Origin: Pleurotus ostreatus/Saccharomyces cerevisiae fusant
Lineage: Eukaryota > Opisthokonta
Direction of reading: 5' to 3'
Assembly (NCBI GenBank): GCA_024196135.1
Contig: JAMQCK010000501.1
Location: 1 to 21,276, forward strand
Length of the DNA stretch: 21,276 bases
The position numbers were made by a program, and so were the translations under genes. The notes under the pieces are model-generated. The model was not told where the DNA came from and did not search any database. It worked only from the letters and a program-made list of their open reading frames with translations. The first letter of the stretch is position 1; every line of letters begins with the position of its first letter. Below are positions 9,865 through 19,634 of the stretch, one piece after another.

Positions 9865-10605
9865 ATGTCGGCGTTCGAGCCCAACTTCTGCTTCCCTCTC
9901 CCTGCGAGCATCGAAAACGATAAGGTCAAACTCGTACCTTTTGATGTAAGCTCATCCTCTGCCTGTGCTTTCTCCCCTTACCATCATTTGCAGCCTGCCA
10001 TCCACGCCGACGCCTTTGTGGCCGGGTCGAAAGACCACCCCTGGCTCTTCGACCACCTCATATACGGCCCGTGGCAGACCCCCACGGACATGGTCGCCCA
10101 ATGGTTCGAGCCCACCATCCACGCCAACCCCGCCGTCGTTCTCTTTGCCGTCCTCGACAAGCTCTCCCCCAACACGCCCCTCGCCGGCATCATGGCCTAC
10201 CTCAACACCTCCGCGCCCAACCTCGTCACCGAGATCGGCTACATCACGACGCTCCCCGCCTTCCAGCGCACGCACGTCTCGTCGAACGCGGTGGCCGCGC
10301 TGATGAAGTACGCGCTGGATCAGCCGCCTGCGGGGCTGGGCTTGCGGCGGCTGGAGTGGCGCGCGAACTCGTTGAATACGAAGAGTATCGCGCTGGCGAT
10401 GCGGATGGGGTACCAGCTGGATGGCGTGCTGAGGTGGGATAGGGTGTACCCGGGGGATAGGAAGGGGAATGGGCGCAAGGTGCGCGAAGATGATGTGAAG
10501 CCGGGGACGGTTGGGAGGGATACGGCGCTGCTCAGCGTGTGCTGGGATGACTGGCTGAATGGCGTGCGCGATGTGGTCATCAGGAATGAGCAGCGGCAGA
10601 AGTAG
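9865..10605 (+). CDS. GNAT-family N-acetyltransferase (RimJ/RimL-like), copy 2
   Basis: Paralog of the minus-strand GNAT gene at 6059-6842. Exons 9865-9945 and 9994-10605 (48-nt intron, donor GTAAGC, acceptor TTTGCAG) encode 230 residues. The intron sits at the same place as in copy 1, right after KVKLVPF plus one residue. Shared blocks include NFCFPLP, DKVKLVPF, GLGLRRLEWRANSLN, and a C-terminal WDDW. At the acetyl-CoA loop it reads LPAFQRTHVSSNA where copy 1 has LPAFQGKHIASEA, so cofactor contacts may differ. The ATG at 9865 is preferred because it matches the copy 1 start; the intron is open in frame, so an unspliced reading frame exists too. The substrate is unknown. A TATA box lies about 65 nt upstream. 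Confidence 0.9.
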   Translation: MSAFEPNFCFPLPASIENDKVKLVPFDVSSSSACAFSPYHHLQPAIHADAFVAGSKDHPWLFDHLIYGPWQTPTDMVAQWFEPTIHANPAVVLFAVLDKLSPNTPLAGIMAYLNTSAPNLVTEIGYITTLPAFQRTHVSSNAVAALMKYALDQPPAGLGLRRLEWRANSLNTKSIALAMRMGYQLDGVLRWDRVYPGDRKGNGRKVREDDVKPGTVGRDTALLSVCWDDWLNGVRDVVIRNEQRQK

Positions 10606-10844
10606 GTCAACTGTAGGAGAATAATCAGCAAATGAACTATGTGTCCCTGCAATGAATGTGATTGCTCAGGACCGTCGTGAGACGTAATGAGGCGGTCGAA
10701 TATCTCCAGTTCACCTCTCGGCAATTCCCGCCCACATGCACGTGCCCACCTTCGCACGCTTTTCCGCAATGTTCGACTTTGACACAAACTCTCATCTCGC
10801 ACGCGCATAGGTCGTCCGTTGACGACTGGAGGCGCAGGAAACAA

Positions 10845-11345
10845 ATGAAGGCGATTAGGGGCGTGCTCTTGACGTGGTAAACTACTCTCACCTCGAGCTA
10901 CTAGGGATGTGGCAATATTCTGACGCGCCTCCGTTCTCAGCGACCCTGCCGTCAAGCAAATTCTCCTCATACTCAACGAGAAGTACAATTCGTCCGGTGG
11001 AGGTGCGCTTATGATCTCTACCGAATACCTCGCTTTTGCGCTACTGACTAGGCCCCACGCGTTTCAATCAACCTTCAGGCGGTGGGTTCATCATCGAGGA
11101 CCTCGACGACTGGCATATAGTGATCAAGGCGGACGAGGAAATGCGTGTGCGACGCGAACTGGAGACAGAGGTGCGTCTTCGTGGCTGTGGGGCTGTAGTC
11201 ATCTTTCTTCGTCTTCCAGCCCGCGATCGCTGTACTGTTACGCCTCTTGTATCCGACGTTGCGAATCACACTATTTTGCTGCTGGTCCTAACGAGCTGAC
11301 ACTCTTTCCTAGTTGGAAAAGAATACGTATACTCTGGAGAACTAA
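10845..11345 (+). CDS. TFB5: TFIIH subunit TFB5 (TTDA/p8 family)
   Basis: Smallest subunit of the general transcription and nucleotide-excision-repair factor TFIIH; in the nucleus it stabilises the complex by binding the p52/Tfb2 subunit. Four exons (10845-10876, 10941-11002, 11079-11170, 11313-11345) join in frame to exactly 72 residues, the normal size of this family. The sequence matches family features: MKAIRGVLLTCDPAVKQ at the start, ILLILNEKYNSSGG, then GFIIEDLDDWHIVI, and a C-terminal LEKNTYTLEN. Human TTDA has the equivalent GVLIECDPAMKQ and FIIQDIDDTHVF. Introns interrupt the gene after 32, 94 and 186 coding bases, so no exon exceeds 92 nt and the gene is easily missed. The acceptor at 11078 leaves a short glycine run that could be off by a few residues. 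Confidence 0.93.
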
Positions 11346-11594
11346 CACTATCATTATGATGCACCCACGTACGCGTATTGCTCTGGAAATGCGAGCTCAT
11401 CTACAATCTCGCGTGTCTTCGTTGCACGGCGTAGCACACAGCTATGGACAAGGTGAGCGGGCTCTTTGAATTCGAGCAGATAGGACTTTTGATGATCGAT
11501 GTGAACAACCTCGTGTACGTAGTCGGCACGACACGCCCTACCGCTCCACGTGTACATGCAACGACAGCGTGCCCGTCCCTTCATTCTGACGGTC

Positions 11595-13438
11595 ATGTCT
11601 GACTTGCCTCAGGACTGTCTCGACGCTTTGGAAGCCCTTCGCTTCTCCATCGCAAAGGCTAGCGCGCATGCCTCTCTGACTGAAGTACGTTGTACTCCAG
11701 ATTAGTTGCGTGCGGAAGCAACAGAGCTCAGGCTGACGATCGTATGTAGCTCCGGAAAATTGATCAGCACATACAAGGCACTCTAACTGCTGCGCTGAAC
11801 AACGCATGCAACACCCACGCCTTAGTGAACAAGCTGCCACCTGAGCTGCTCGGGCGAATTCTCCTGCTTTGCCAGCCACACTACGACGACTTCCTGCCTT
11901 ACTGGCCAAGCCGTCGGTCACTTCTGTGGACCGCAATCACGCGCGTGTGTACACATTGGAGGCGCATCGCCATTGCTTTTCCTGCTTTATGGTGTACCAT
12001 TGACCTGAGCCGCAACGACCCTGCCGAAATTGGGGAAACTTTCCTCGCTCGATCCGCAGAAAGTCCGCTCACTGTTTTCTTTTCCTCCGGCGAGGATATC
12101 GCGAAGTCCAGCGACGATGTCAGTGTCCTAAACGATGTTGTGACCCATCATCTTGCCCGCCTAACGGCCCTCCACATCGTCGTTGAGCGATACGAGCATC
12201 TCCGCAAGCTCTGCGATTTCCTCAAGGGCTCTCCTCAGAACTTACTGAGCCTATCCATTCGCATCCGGGATTCATCACGAGGTCGATGGATCGATGGAGG
12301 ATGTGCCGTCTTTGACCAACATCTGCCGTCTGTGCGCAAGCTGACTGTATCACACTGCGCTGCTTGGAGGCACAACAGCTTTACAAATCTCAGTCACTTC
12401 GCGGCTCACGAATGTGTCGACAACGCGTCCGAAGACACGAAATTCTGGCACCTCTTGGCTGGTTCTCCCCGGCTAGAGGTGTTGGTCCTCGACGCCTATT
12501 GCGTCAACTGCGATCAACCCGATTCGGAGAGCCTTATTCTTCCTCTTCCCCATCTTCGTGGACTGCAGTTCTACAATATGGGAGCCCCATCCACAAGCGC
12601 CCTTTTGCACTCCTTCACTGTGCCGGAGACGTGCGACGTGCACATATCGTGCGAACCGGCCGCGACGGACGATGATCTCGTCGCTTTGCTGGCTCCTTCC
12701 TCGCGCTGCCGTCTGTTGCAGCGAGCGTTCCATACCGTGCAACTGGGAGCAAAATCTTCGTCGCCCACGTTTACAGGACGCATTGCTGTGCTTTCCGGCA
12801 CCCTCTTTGTAAGCGGGATCGATAACTTCGGATGCCTTGCTGGTGTCGCGAGCCCTGATTCCCGGCTGGTTATCATGCTGAACTGGTGGGGCGAGACAAC
12901 CACCGCTGCGGAATGGAGGCGCCTGCTCGAAAGCATGCCCAAAATTCATACTCTCGTCGTCATCACTTCGTCTTCACTTGGGGAAGCACAGGTGGCGGCC
13001 ATCTGCGACGCTCTCTGCTGTCTCCCCGACGCCACGAAGCCGCAGGCACCTCTCTGCCCGGCCTTGGAAAACCTCCACTTCTACAGCGACTGGCTATGCC
13101 AGGTCACGTACGCTGCGTGGTCGGTGGCCGGATTCCGCGCCGAATTGGGCGTGCCACTGCGCGAGCTTGTGATCCACCATGACCCATGGACACTTGCCAC
13201 GTCTTGTGAGGAGTGGGATGCAGGGACGATAGACACTGTGATGTTCGACTGCATCGGCTTACCTGAAAGCTTCAAGAGCAAGCGGACTCTTGATCTCACC
13301 GACAACATGAAAACGCAGATCTACATCGACGCCATACCACCGTACCCGGCAATTGGGGGAAGTTTGGGCGACTCGGAGGCAAAAGGGGAGTGGGAGCATA
13401 GCGAACCCGTAATTGACTACGGATCCGACGAGGTATGA
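11595..13438 (+). CDS. F-box domain protein (Agaricomycete type)
   Basis: Probable substrate-recognition subunit of an SCF ubiquitin ligase. Exon 1 (11595-11684) encodes a 30-residue leader, MSDLPQDCLDALEALRFS and onward. After a 65-nt intron, exon 2 (11750-13438) continues in frame, giving 592 residues. A short helical segment (LRKIDQHIQGTL) precedes the F-box at about 57-110: NKLPPELLGRILLLC, then the conserved VCTHWRRIAIAFPALWCTID. The remaining 480 residues carry irregular leucine-rich stretches such as LPHLRGLQFYNMG, without a repeat I could name. This layout (short coiled leader, F-box, long leucine-rich tail) recurs in large mushroom F-box families. The target is unknown. It starts 249 bp after the TFB5 stop codon. 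Confidence 0.85.
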
Positions 13439-13968
13439 TACATGTTGCATTTTGCAAGGGCACCCATCACGCACATATCTTTTCCTGAATGGATGGAACC
13501 ACGAAACCATGAAAGGGCAGCAGAGCAGCTAAGCAGCTGAAGAGTAGAGGCCTGTGGCGGAGTAGCGCTTCTTGGAGCGATCGACCTGCTGCATGACGCC
13601 GGGACGAGATCAGAGGATAGAGAATGACTGGAAAGCGTAGGCGACGTACTGGCGTGAAGTCTTGGGCTCGGATACATAGTGTTTACTGGGGGCGCCTGCG
13701 AGACCCATTTTGCTCCCAATGCCAGGCGCATTAGCCTCAAGCACAGAAGAAATGCATCACACAGAGTTTCGAGAGCGTCTTCGCCGCCGTCACATCCTCC
13801 GGGATAGACGCTCGACTAGGCGCGCCGTGTATGGTGTTCTCCGCACAGAGGTGTGGTCAGCGAATGCATTGTCTGGGATATAATACATGTACATTGGTCC
13901 TTACAAGGTCCTCAAACCATCCAACATCCTCATGCGGTGATTATCTTGCTGTGGTGCTCGGGCCACCC
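13439..13968. other. Convergent intergenic region with a possible tiny ORF
   Basis: Some 530 bp lie between the 3' ends of the F-box gene and PEX19. A weak minus-strand candidate runs from an ATG at 13708 (MGLAGAPSKHY) to a TAG at 13529, where the last exon would read VDRSKKRYSATGLYSSAA. The join needs a GTATCC donor and a CAG acceptor and would give only about 30 residues, so I do not call a gene. Nothing else is seen. Confidence 0.25.
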
Positions 13969-15350
13969 TCATATTATCGTACAGTCTGCGGGTAACTGGC
14001 CGTCCGCGCCCAGCCCGGGGAATCCGGCGGGCATCTGGCCTATGATCGCGCTTGGAGGTGGTCCATAATCCTGCATCTAATGTCCAGAGTTAGCGTGGGT
14101 TCCCGGGGTTTGAACGGGTCCGAGATGAAGAGGTACGGCGTGCGATAGGTGACAGTGTGAAGATGGATAGGGGAGGATGGTGTAGACGGTGACGGCATGA
14201 GGGAGATGGACTGACCTCGCTCATGAGGTCGACAATCTTCTTCGATCGAACAGGATCCTCGTCGGAATATCCAGGCTCGTCAAAAGTTGCGATGATTTTG
14301 CGTACGCAGACCAGTTGTGACTGATAGCGTTCCTTGTCGCCTGCTTGCAGTGGTTCAGAGGGGTTCTCGAGGTATGCGGGCATCTAGGATAGTCAGTATA
14401 CAGGCGTGCAAGGGAGGACACGACGCACCTTTTCTTCCAACTCCTTCATAGGCTCGTAGAGCACCTCCTTGCTCATTAAAGAGCTCATCATGGACTCGAG
14501 GAAGCCTGTTAGCTCCTTCTCCTCATCGCCGTCGGGAATATTATCGAGATCGAGCGACTTGAGTAGCGCCTCGAGCGAGTCGACGTCTGCAGATGAGGGT
14601 CCTGCCCCGCCGCCGCCGCTCTGATCGAGATGTTAGACGAAGCACAGAATGCGTGGCATGTCAACGCACGTTCATGCTCGACTCGCTCTCGCGTAGCTTC
14701 TGCGTCGCCTGCCTGATCTTCGCCTGAAAGTCGCTCGCTGAGGGGGCTGATGACGACGCGCCGGCGCCTTCGGGGCGCTTCCCCTCCTTCCCCTGCCCAC
14801 CGGTCTTCGCTAGCAGCTCCTGCAGCACCTCCAGGTCCTCCCCGCCCGCGCCCTTCCCCTCGACCAGCATCGCCTCCCACGCCGCCTTGAAGATGCGCTC
14901 CTGCTCCTCCGGCGTCATGTCCTTCCCCGCCTCCGCGTGCTCCTTCACTGCGTCGTCACCCAGCTCCTTCATCAGGCTCTCCATCCCGCGCGCGAGCTCC
15001 TTCGTGAACTCGGCCGTCAGCGCATCCTCGTCCTCCTCTGCGGTCGCGTCCAGCCCGGGAAAGTTGCCGGAGCCGGGCACGCTCACTGGTGGCGTGTCGA
15101 CGCGCGTGTTCGTTCGCTGCCGCTGGAATGCGGGGCGCTCGATCGTAGGAGGGGGTGGTCCTGGTACGGGAGGAGACTTGTCCGTCGGTGGGGTATGATA
15201 ATTGGGCGTCGCGGGGTCGAACTGGTCCAGGACATCTGAAGAGCACTTTTAACGCGAGGCACGGGTGGGGTGGGCGTTGTATGCACCGTCCAGGTCGTCC
15301 AGATCCTCCTCAGTGTCAATTTTGTGCTTTGAGAGGCCGGCGGAGGACAT
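13969..15350 (-). CDS. PEX19: Peroxisomal biogenesis factor 19 (PEX19)
   Basis: Cytosolic chaperone and import receptor for peroxisomal membrane proteins; it docks on PEX3. Five minus-strand exons (15350-15287, 15235-14670, 14620-14429, 14383-14216, 14076-13969) join in frame to 365 residues. The N-terminus has the PEX3-binding type motif EEDLDDLDDVLDQF. The middle is acidic and helical (EEDEDALTAEFTKELARGM). The cargo-binding part follows: LESMMSSLMSKEVLYEPMK, then YLENPSEPL, and MQDYGPPPSAIIGQMP as in other PEX19 proteins. The protein ends in Cys-Thr-Ile-Ile, a CaaX prenylation box at 362-365, as expected for the family. Intron 4 (139 nt) is the longest. The gene is convergent with the F-box gene and lies head-to-tail with the methyltransferase gene. 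Confidence 0.95.
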
Positions 15351-15775
15351 GATGACGGTGAAGATCAAGGTGTGTGGGGAAGCAGATCAATTGAATGCGC
15401 CGGTGACGACGAATCACATGCGCGGGCTTGGTCGAGAGAGTAATGGCCGGTGAGCTCGAGAGCACCGGGAAATGAGGACGATGTATCAACAGGATGGTGG
15501 GAGGAAGAGAGAGCGAACGGATTCACGAGCTGTTTTCCGCCACTTTTACTTCCGCCCCCCGCGCGCCACTGTCAGGACCTTGTTCAACCACTTCAGTACT
15601 ATATAAGGTAGTAATGTAGAAGCGAGAATGAAGAAATGAGCCCCAGTACTCTACAGACTCTATACAACCATATGTAAGAAGATCCGCATCCCAGAAATCT
15701 ACATCTAAGTTTACGATCTATACCTTCTATCACAGTATCTACGCACGTCTATCCCCAAATCCTGTTCAATAAATG
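15351..15775 (-). promoter_or_regulatory. Intergenic: PEX19 upstream region
   Basis: About 425 bp between the PEX19 start codon and the 3' end of the methyltransferase gene on the same strand. An AT-rich CTATATAAGG lies at about 15599-15608, some 250 bp from the PEX19 ATG, which is far for a TATA box. No coding exon is apparent. Confidence 0.45.
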
Positions 15776-16981
15776 CTAGCTCGAGTTCCAGCCGATCCGA
15801 TAGTATGCATACCGCACGATCTCTCCCTTCACCCCGCTCCCAGCGTCGCACATGATCAATTCCTTCGACTTGATCACGAGCTCGGGCGACGACGATGCAT
15901 TCGACGCGTCCACGAATCCCGCGGCTTGTGGCGCGGTCGCAAATACGGATTCGATGGTGCTCGACTCGTTGTCGAAGGTGGGCCGAAGTGGGATGACGAG
16001 GTGGAAGGTCGGCGGAAGCGTGGTATGGTCGGACGTCTGCTCCGCCGGCTTGCGCAGGAGTCTCTCTAGACAGCCCTTGATCCACGTCGCGTGCTCGGCC
16101 TCGTAGACGATGTCGGCGCCGAGGACGACGTCGAATGGCTCGTCGAGGGGCGCTGGTGGTGCTGACTCCCGCGGGAAGGCCTCCCAGTCTAGGCGGTGGC
16201 ACTCGAACGACATCCCGCTGCCACCGTCCGCGGGGAGGTTCGAGCGGATATTTGAGGCAAGGTTCTGCAAGACCGAGTCGTAAAAGTCAGTCGCGACGAC
16301 TTGGGCGTCGGGAATCCCCAGACCCTGCACCACCTTCCCCGCGGCGATCCCTACGAGGCCCGTCCCCGCCCCTAGCTCGAGCACGCGCAGGCCGCGCGGC
16401 GAGTCGAGGGCGAACCCGAAGCTTGCAGGGTCCTCTGCGATGGCCTCTGCCAGCACGCACGCTCCGCCCCACGTCTGCGCGCCGACGCTGTGGAAGTCGT
16501 GATTGTCGAGCGGAATATCCGTGAGGCGTACGTCGATGGACGGTGCTAATTTCGGGTGTGTGGCCGGGAAGGAGAAATCGCGCGTGAGGATACCAGCAGA
16601 CGCGGGGCCCGCGCAGAGAGCGATGAGCGACGTTGCATCGTCAAGGGTCCTTTCTGGGACCTCTTCCAGGCAGCTGAGGTGTACCACCAGTGCGTTAAGC
16701 CATCGTAAGGAGAAGGTCCGCTCGAATGTATCTGCGCGGAGCTCGTCTGCCGCCTCGACGTCGTCCGATATCGATATGTCCGCCGTGAGTTTGACGCGCT
16801 CCTCGTCAAGCACAGATTCGCGTATACGAGAAGACCCTCTGACCTGCGGATTGTAGATCTTGCGCAGATACGCTACGCAGTTGGAAAGTTCCTCGCACGT
16901 TTCTCGAGAAATGCGCGCTAGAGCAGGCAGCCGTGTCGATGGTGCCGCGAGCCTGTCTGGCGCTTGCGTCTGGAGTATCAT
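15776..16981 (-). CDS. Methyltransf_16 family protein N-methyltransferase
   Basis: Seven-beta-strand S-adenosylmethionine-dependent methyltransferase of the group that includes METTL21-type and yeast EFM protein-lysine methyltransferases; the target is unknown. It is a single open exon of 401 residues, the only long intron-free gene here. Family hallmarks appear in order: SVGAQTWGGACVLAEA at 165-180, motif I VLELGAGTGLVGIAAG at 200-215, ATDFYDSVLQNLASNI at 230-245 with an acidic residue (D232) at the cofactor ribose position, LDW at 264-266, and DVVLGADIVY at 284-293 with the D-x-x-Y motif. The N-terminal 150 residues are helical and not diagnostic. The start at 16981 is the first in-frame ATG; about 226 bp separate it from the start of the orphan candidate on the plus strand. 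Confidence 0.88.
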   Translation of the reverse strand: MILQTQAPDRLAAPSTRLPALARISRETCEELSNCVAYLRKIYNPQVRGSSRIRESVLDEERVKLTADISISDDVEAADELRADTFERTFSLRWLNALVVHLSCLEEVPERTLDDATSLIALCAGPASAGILTRDFSFPATHPKLAPSIDVRLTDIPLDNHDFHSVGAQTWGGACVLAEAIAEDPASFGFALDSPRGLRVLELGAGTGLVGIAAGKVVQGLGIPDAQVVATDFYDSVLQNLASNIRSNLPADGGSGMSFECHRLDWEAFPRESAPPAPLDEPFDVVLGADIVYEAEHATWIKGCLERLLRKPAEQTSDHTTLPPTFHLVIPLRPTFDNESSTIESVFATAPQAAGFVDASNASSSPELVIKSKELIMCDAGSGVKGEIVRYAYYRIGWNSS

Positions 16982-17207
16982 AGGAGAGGAATGACCTTAG
17001 GGGAGGACAAAAGAGCGACGCGGTGAGGAATCGGAATTGTCGCGGGCGAAGATGCGCACCAGTGACGTTGCGCTCCCGCACGGCCCCCGCGCTCGCCGCG
17101 CGTCATGTCCATGGTCGACGGTCGTCGGTCGTCTGTCGTCGATCGCCTGTCAAGCTAGCTGTCAGCCGCAGGCGCACGGACACACAGACGCCCACACTCA
17201 CGACGTC
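16982..17207. promoter_or_regulatory. Upstream region of the methyltransferase gene
   Basis: About 226 bp with a GTCGTC-rich stretch at about 17112-17150 and no TATA box. It would be a shared divergent promoter if the orphan candidate at 17208 is real. Confidence 0.4.
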
Positions 17208-17833
17208 ATGGGGGATCCGCGTCCGCCGCCGTCGCTGGTACTTGTGCGCGACGCGCTGCTTCCAGGCGCTCGTTCTCGCTGCGGTCGCGCCGCCGCCGAG
17301 CAAAGGGTGAGCAAAGGGTGAGCCAAGGGTCCTCCGGCGCGCCCCGCGTGACGTGACGCGAGTTCAACCAGAATGCTTCCTTTTCTGGAGGGATTGAAAA
17401 GTTTGGCAAGTACGACCTCCTCAACATCGTATCTCGCGATCCGCTGCGCCTACGCTCTTCGGGTAAGGTCCGTTGGGTGCGCATTCCTCAAACTAAGAGG
17501 TGCCCCAAGTCTCGTGTCCCTGCCATCCCTCCTTCCTCCTCAATTCCCTCCGAGCTCGGTGAGAAAGCGTGACATTCCCATCCTAACAATTGTGCAGGGG
17601 CGGGTTTTCCTTCGATTCTTGTCGTCCAAAGGGTCTGTTGGAGGGTGTGGTCCTGCCGACCTCTCTGCAAGCTAGCGAGTGAATGCCCTCCCTCCCTCCC
17701 CTCCCACCTATTTTTCTCTCCCCGTCACCCTCCTCTGCCACCAGCGCCCGCCATCATGGACCCAGCGCGCGGCATCACAGACCCCGCTCCAGCCGTCACA
17801 AATCGTCCGACAGGCACTGCAATTGTTCCGTGA
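17208..17833 (+). CDS. Candidate orphan gene, three exons
   Basis: Function unknown; no family recognised. From the ATG at 17208, exons 17208-17306, 17372-17558 and 17598-17833 join in frame to 173 residues. The introns are 65 nt (donor GTGAGC, acceptor CAACCAG) and 39 nt (donor GTGAGA, a CTAAC branch-like motif, acceptor GTGCAG). The second exon reads like real protein (GGIEKFGKYDLLNIVSRDPL), whereas the third becomes proline/serine-rich and less convincing. The 39-nt intron is shorter than others in the window. It may be a genuine small lineage-specific gene, part of a longer gene with a different 3' end, or chance. Confidence 0.3.
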
Positions 17834-18474
17834 TCTCAGTCGGGGTCGGCCGCGAGCTCGGTACCCAAGTCCAGCCGCTCACCGGCTCCGTTCCGTGGCA
17901 CGACTTCTGATTTACCTTTCGCGAGCTGATCCGGTCCTCGCTCTCGACTCGCCGATGGGTGGGGGATATAAGGGTGGGCGGGGGTGCCTCTGCTCATCAG
18001 GATCCGCTCATGACAATCAATTCTGTGGGACAGACCAGGAAGCTACGAGTACCAAAGGTAGGGGTGGGAGAGGACAGTGTGCAGACAAGGTCTCGACAGA
18101 GGTTGGCAGATGAGCAAAGTGGTGTATTGGACAAGCTGAGAGGGTCGAAGGCGAGTTGAGAAGCCGACGGGCAAGACTACCCATGGTCGAGACTGCAGGG
18201 ACAGTCGAGAGGCTGTTGAGGAGCTGACTGGGGAGGATGAAGGATCAGTCGAGGTCGAGGCTGTCGAGTTGCCACAAAGTCAGTGCTAAGCAAGTCTAGG
18301 CACTGGCGAGTTGAGACGAGCTTGAAGGAGTCGAACAGGCTTAAAGGAGCCAAGACAGGCCACATACATCTCAAGTCAGCTAGGAACAGATAGCACAGAT
18401 AGCGCATATTGCATAGTACACATGGCATAACATGAGGGCAAGTATAGCGTGGTACAAAAGATCAGGACTTCAAA
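17834..18474. other. Purine-rich low-complexity region, no gene seen
   Basis: No coding exon is supported. GATATAAGGG at about 17968 resembles a TATA box. From about 18060 to 18330 the plus strand is purine-rich, and GTCGAG recurs many times (for example about 18185, 18205, 18248, 18254, 18266). It looks like decayed repeat sequence leading into the tandem arrays. Confidence 0.5.
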
Positions 18475-18670
18475 AAGTGAGCAAAGCGCTCACAAAGTCA
18501 GTGGGGCGCTTGTCAGGCACTCAAAAGGGTAGCACGACGCTCGGGAGGTAAGCACGATGCTCGAGAGGTCATCAGGACGCTCGCGAGGTCATCAGGACGC
18601 TTGGAAGGTCAACGGGGCGCCAGAGCTGTCAATAGGACACTCGTAGGTAGCTGAGGCGCTCTCGGGCACG
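18475..18670 (+). repeat. Degenerate 20-bp-period tandem array
   Basis: Units align in exact 20-bp steps from 18531 to 18650, with consensus close to ATCAGGACGCTCGCGAGGTC; weaker copies extend to each side. Units 18571-18590 and 18591-18610 are the most alike. Isolated unit-like pieces recur further right, for example GCGCTTGGGAGGCGTCGAA at about 18792. There is no open reading frame through the array. Confidence 0.8.
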
Positions 18671-19076
18671 TAAAGCGGTCCAGACCGCGACACGTCGCTC
18701 GGCGGACGTTGATGGGTTGCTATATTGATTGCGAGGCTCCAAATGTCGTTTGGAGGGCTTCGGGTGATGTTGTAGCATTTGAGCAGCACTGTAGCGCTTG
18801 GGAGGCGTCGAACGGCTTCAGAGACGTGATGGGAAGCGTGGAGGAGACACCGGACCGCTTGAGGCGAGCCAGATGTAGTCGAGAGCGTCAGTCAGGTCTA
18901 AGGACGAGGCAGAGGTTGTGTTGAAAGCGAGGGAGAGATTCGAGGGTGAGGGCGAAGGGGAGGCGAGCGAGTGATGGCGACAGGCGAGCTTGAGCGCAAA
19001 GGCGAAGGCAACACTTGAGAGCGACCGCGAAGGTCACCCTCATGAGCAAAGAGGCGATGCTGGAAGCAGAGAACGA

Positions 19077-19165
19077 AGAATTAGTGCTCAACTCGCGTGA
19101 AGAGGATGAAGCACGCACCTTATCACACCGCTCGGCGGACGAAAATCTATTGCTTCACGGCTTGT
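19077..19165. repeat. Dispersed ~80-bp element, copy A
   Basis: This stretch aligns with 19635-19715 by eye: TCGCGTGA, then ACGCACCT, then CGCTCGGCGGACG, then AAATC-ATTGCTTCA appear in the same order and spacing in both. The 13-bp core CGCTCGGCGGACG is at 19129-19141 here. Confidence 0.7.
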
Positions 19166-19179
19166 AGCGACAGAGGAGC

Positions 19180-19279
19180 GCGGTGCTGGATTCGACGGAC
19201 GAGTGTGGCACTGGACTCGACGGACGAGCGTGGCGCTTCACTCAACGGACAAGTGCGGCGCTTCACTCGAGCGCAGGCG
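19180..19279 (+). repeat. 25-bp tandem repeat, four units
   Basis: Units at 19180-19204, 19205-19229, 19230-19254 and about 19255-19278 share the pattern GYGGYRCTKSACTCGACGGACGAG. The period of 25 is not a multiple of three. It directly follows dispersed element copy A. Confidence 0.8.
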
Positions 19280-19634
19280 CTGGATTCGGCGCGTGGAAAT
19301 CGCTGGGCGAGTTCTTGATGGGGAAGCCGGGGCCATCGAGATGAAGCCGGAGTCGAAGGGCTCTCACGACAGAGGTCGGGTTACTGAGTATGCAGGTGAC
19401 TTGCAGATCGTGTGGTCGCGTTGGCGACGGTGTCGGTGAGATGCTCACTGAGTGAGCAAGACGTCCATGGCGCGCGCGATTTTGGCAGCGGGCGGGCGAG
19501 ACGTTCCCGGTGCAGAAGTCGCATTGCCGATGGTGCGGAAGGTGAGGGGTCGATGTTGGAAGGCCAGGCTCCTGCTCGCCGGCTGCCGGTATCTCGCCTC
19601 GTCGCCTAGTCCGACATTCTAGAGCTCCGTAAGC

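Noticed and set aside
13529..13708. Small gene between the F-box gene and PEX19
   Set aside because: The two pieces join only with a weak donor, give about 30 residues and match no family. It is kept as a note on the intergenic region.
17770..17830. LYR-motif-like reading (RQALQLFRDL)
   Set aside because: It has LFR rather than LYR, no start codon or flanking family features, and falls in another frame of the orphan candidate.
18475..19279. CRISPR-like array
   Set aside because: The repeats are contiguous, with no unique spacers between constant units, and the host is a fungus.
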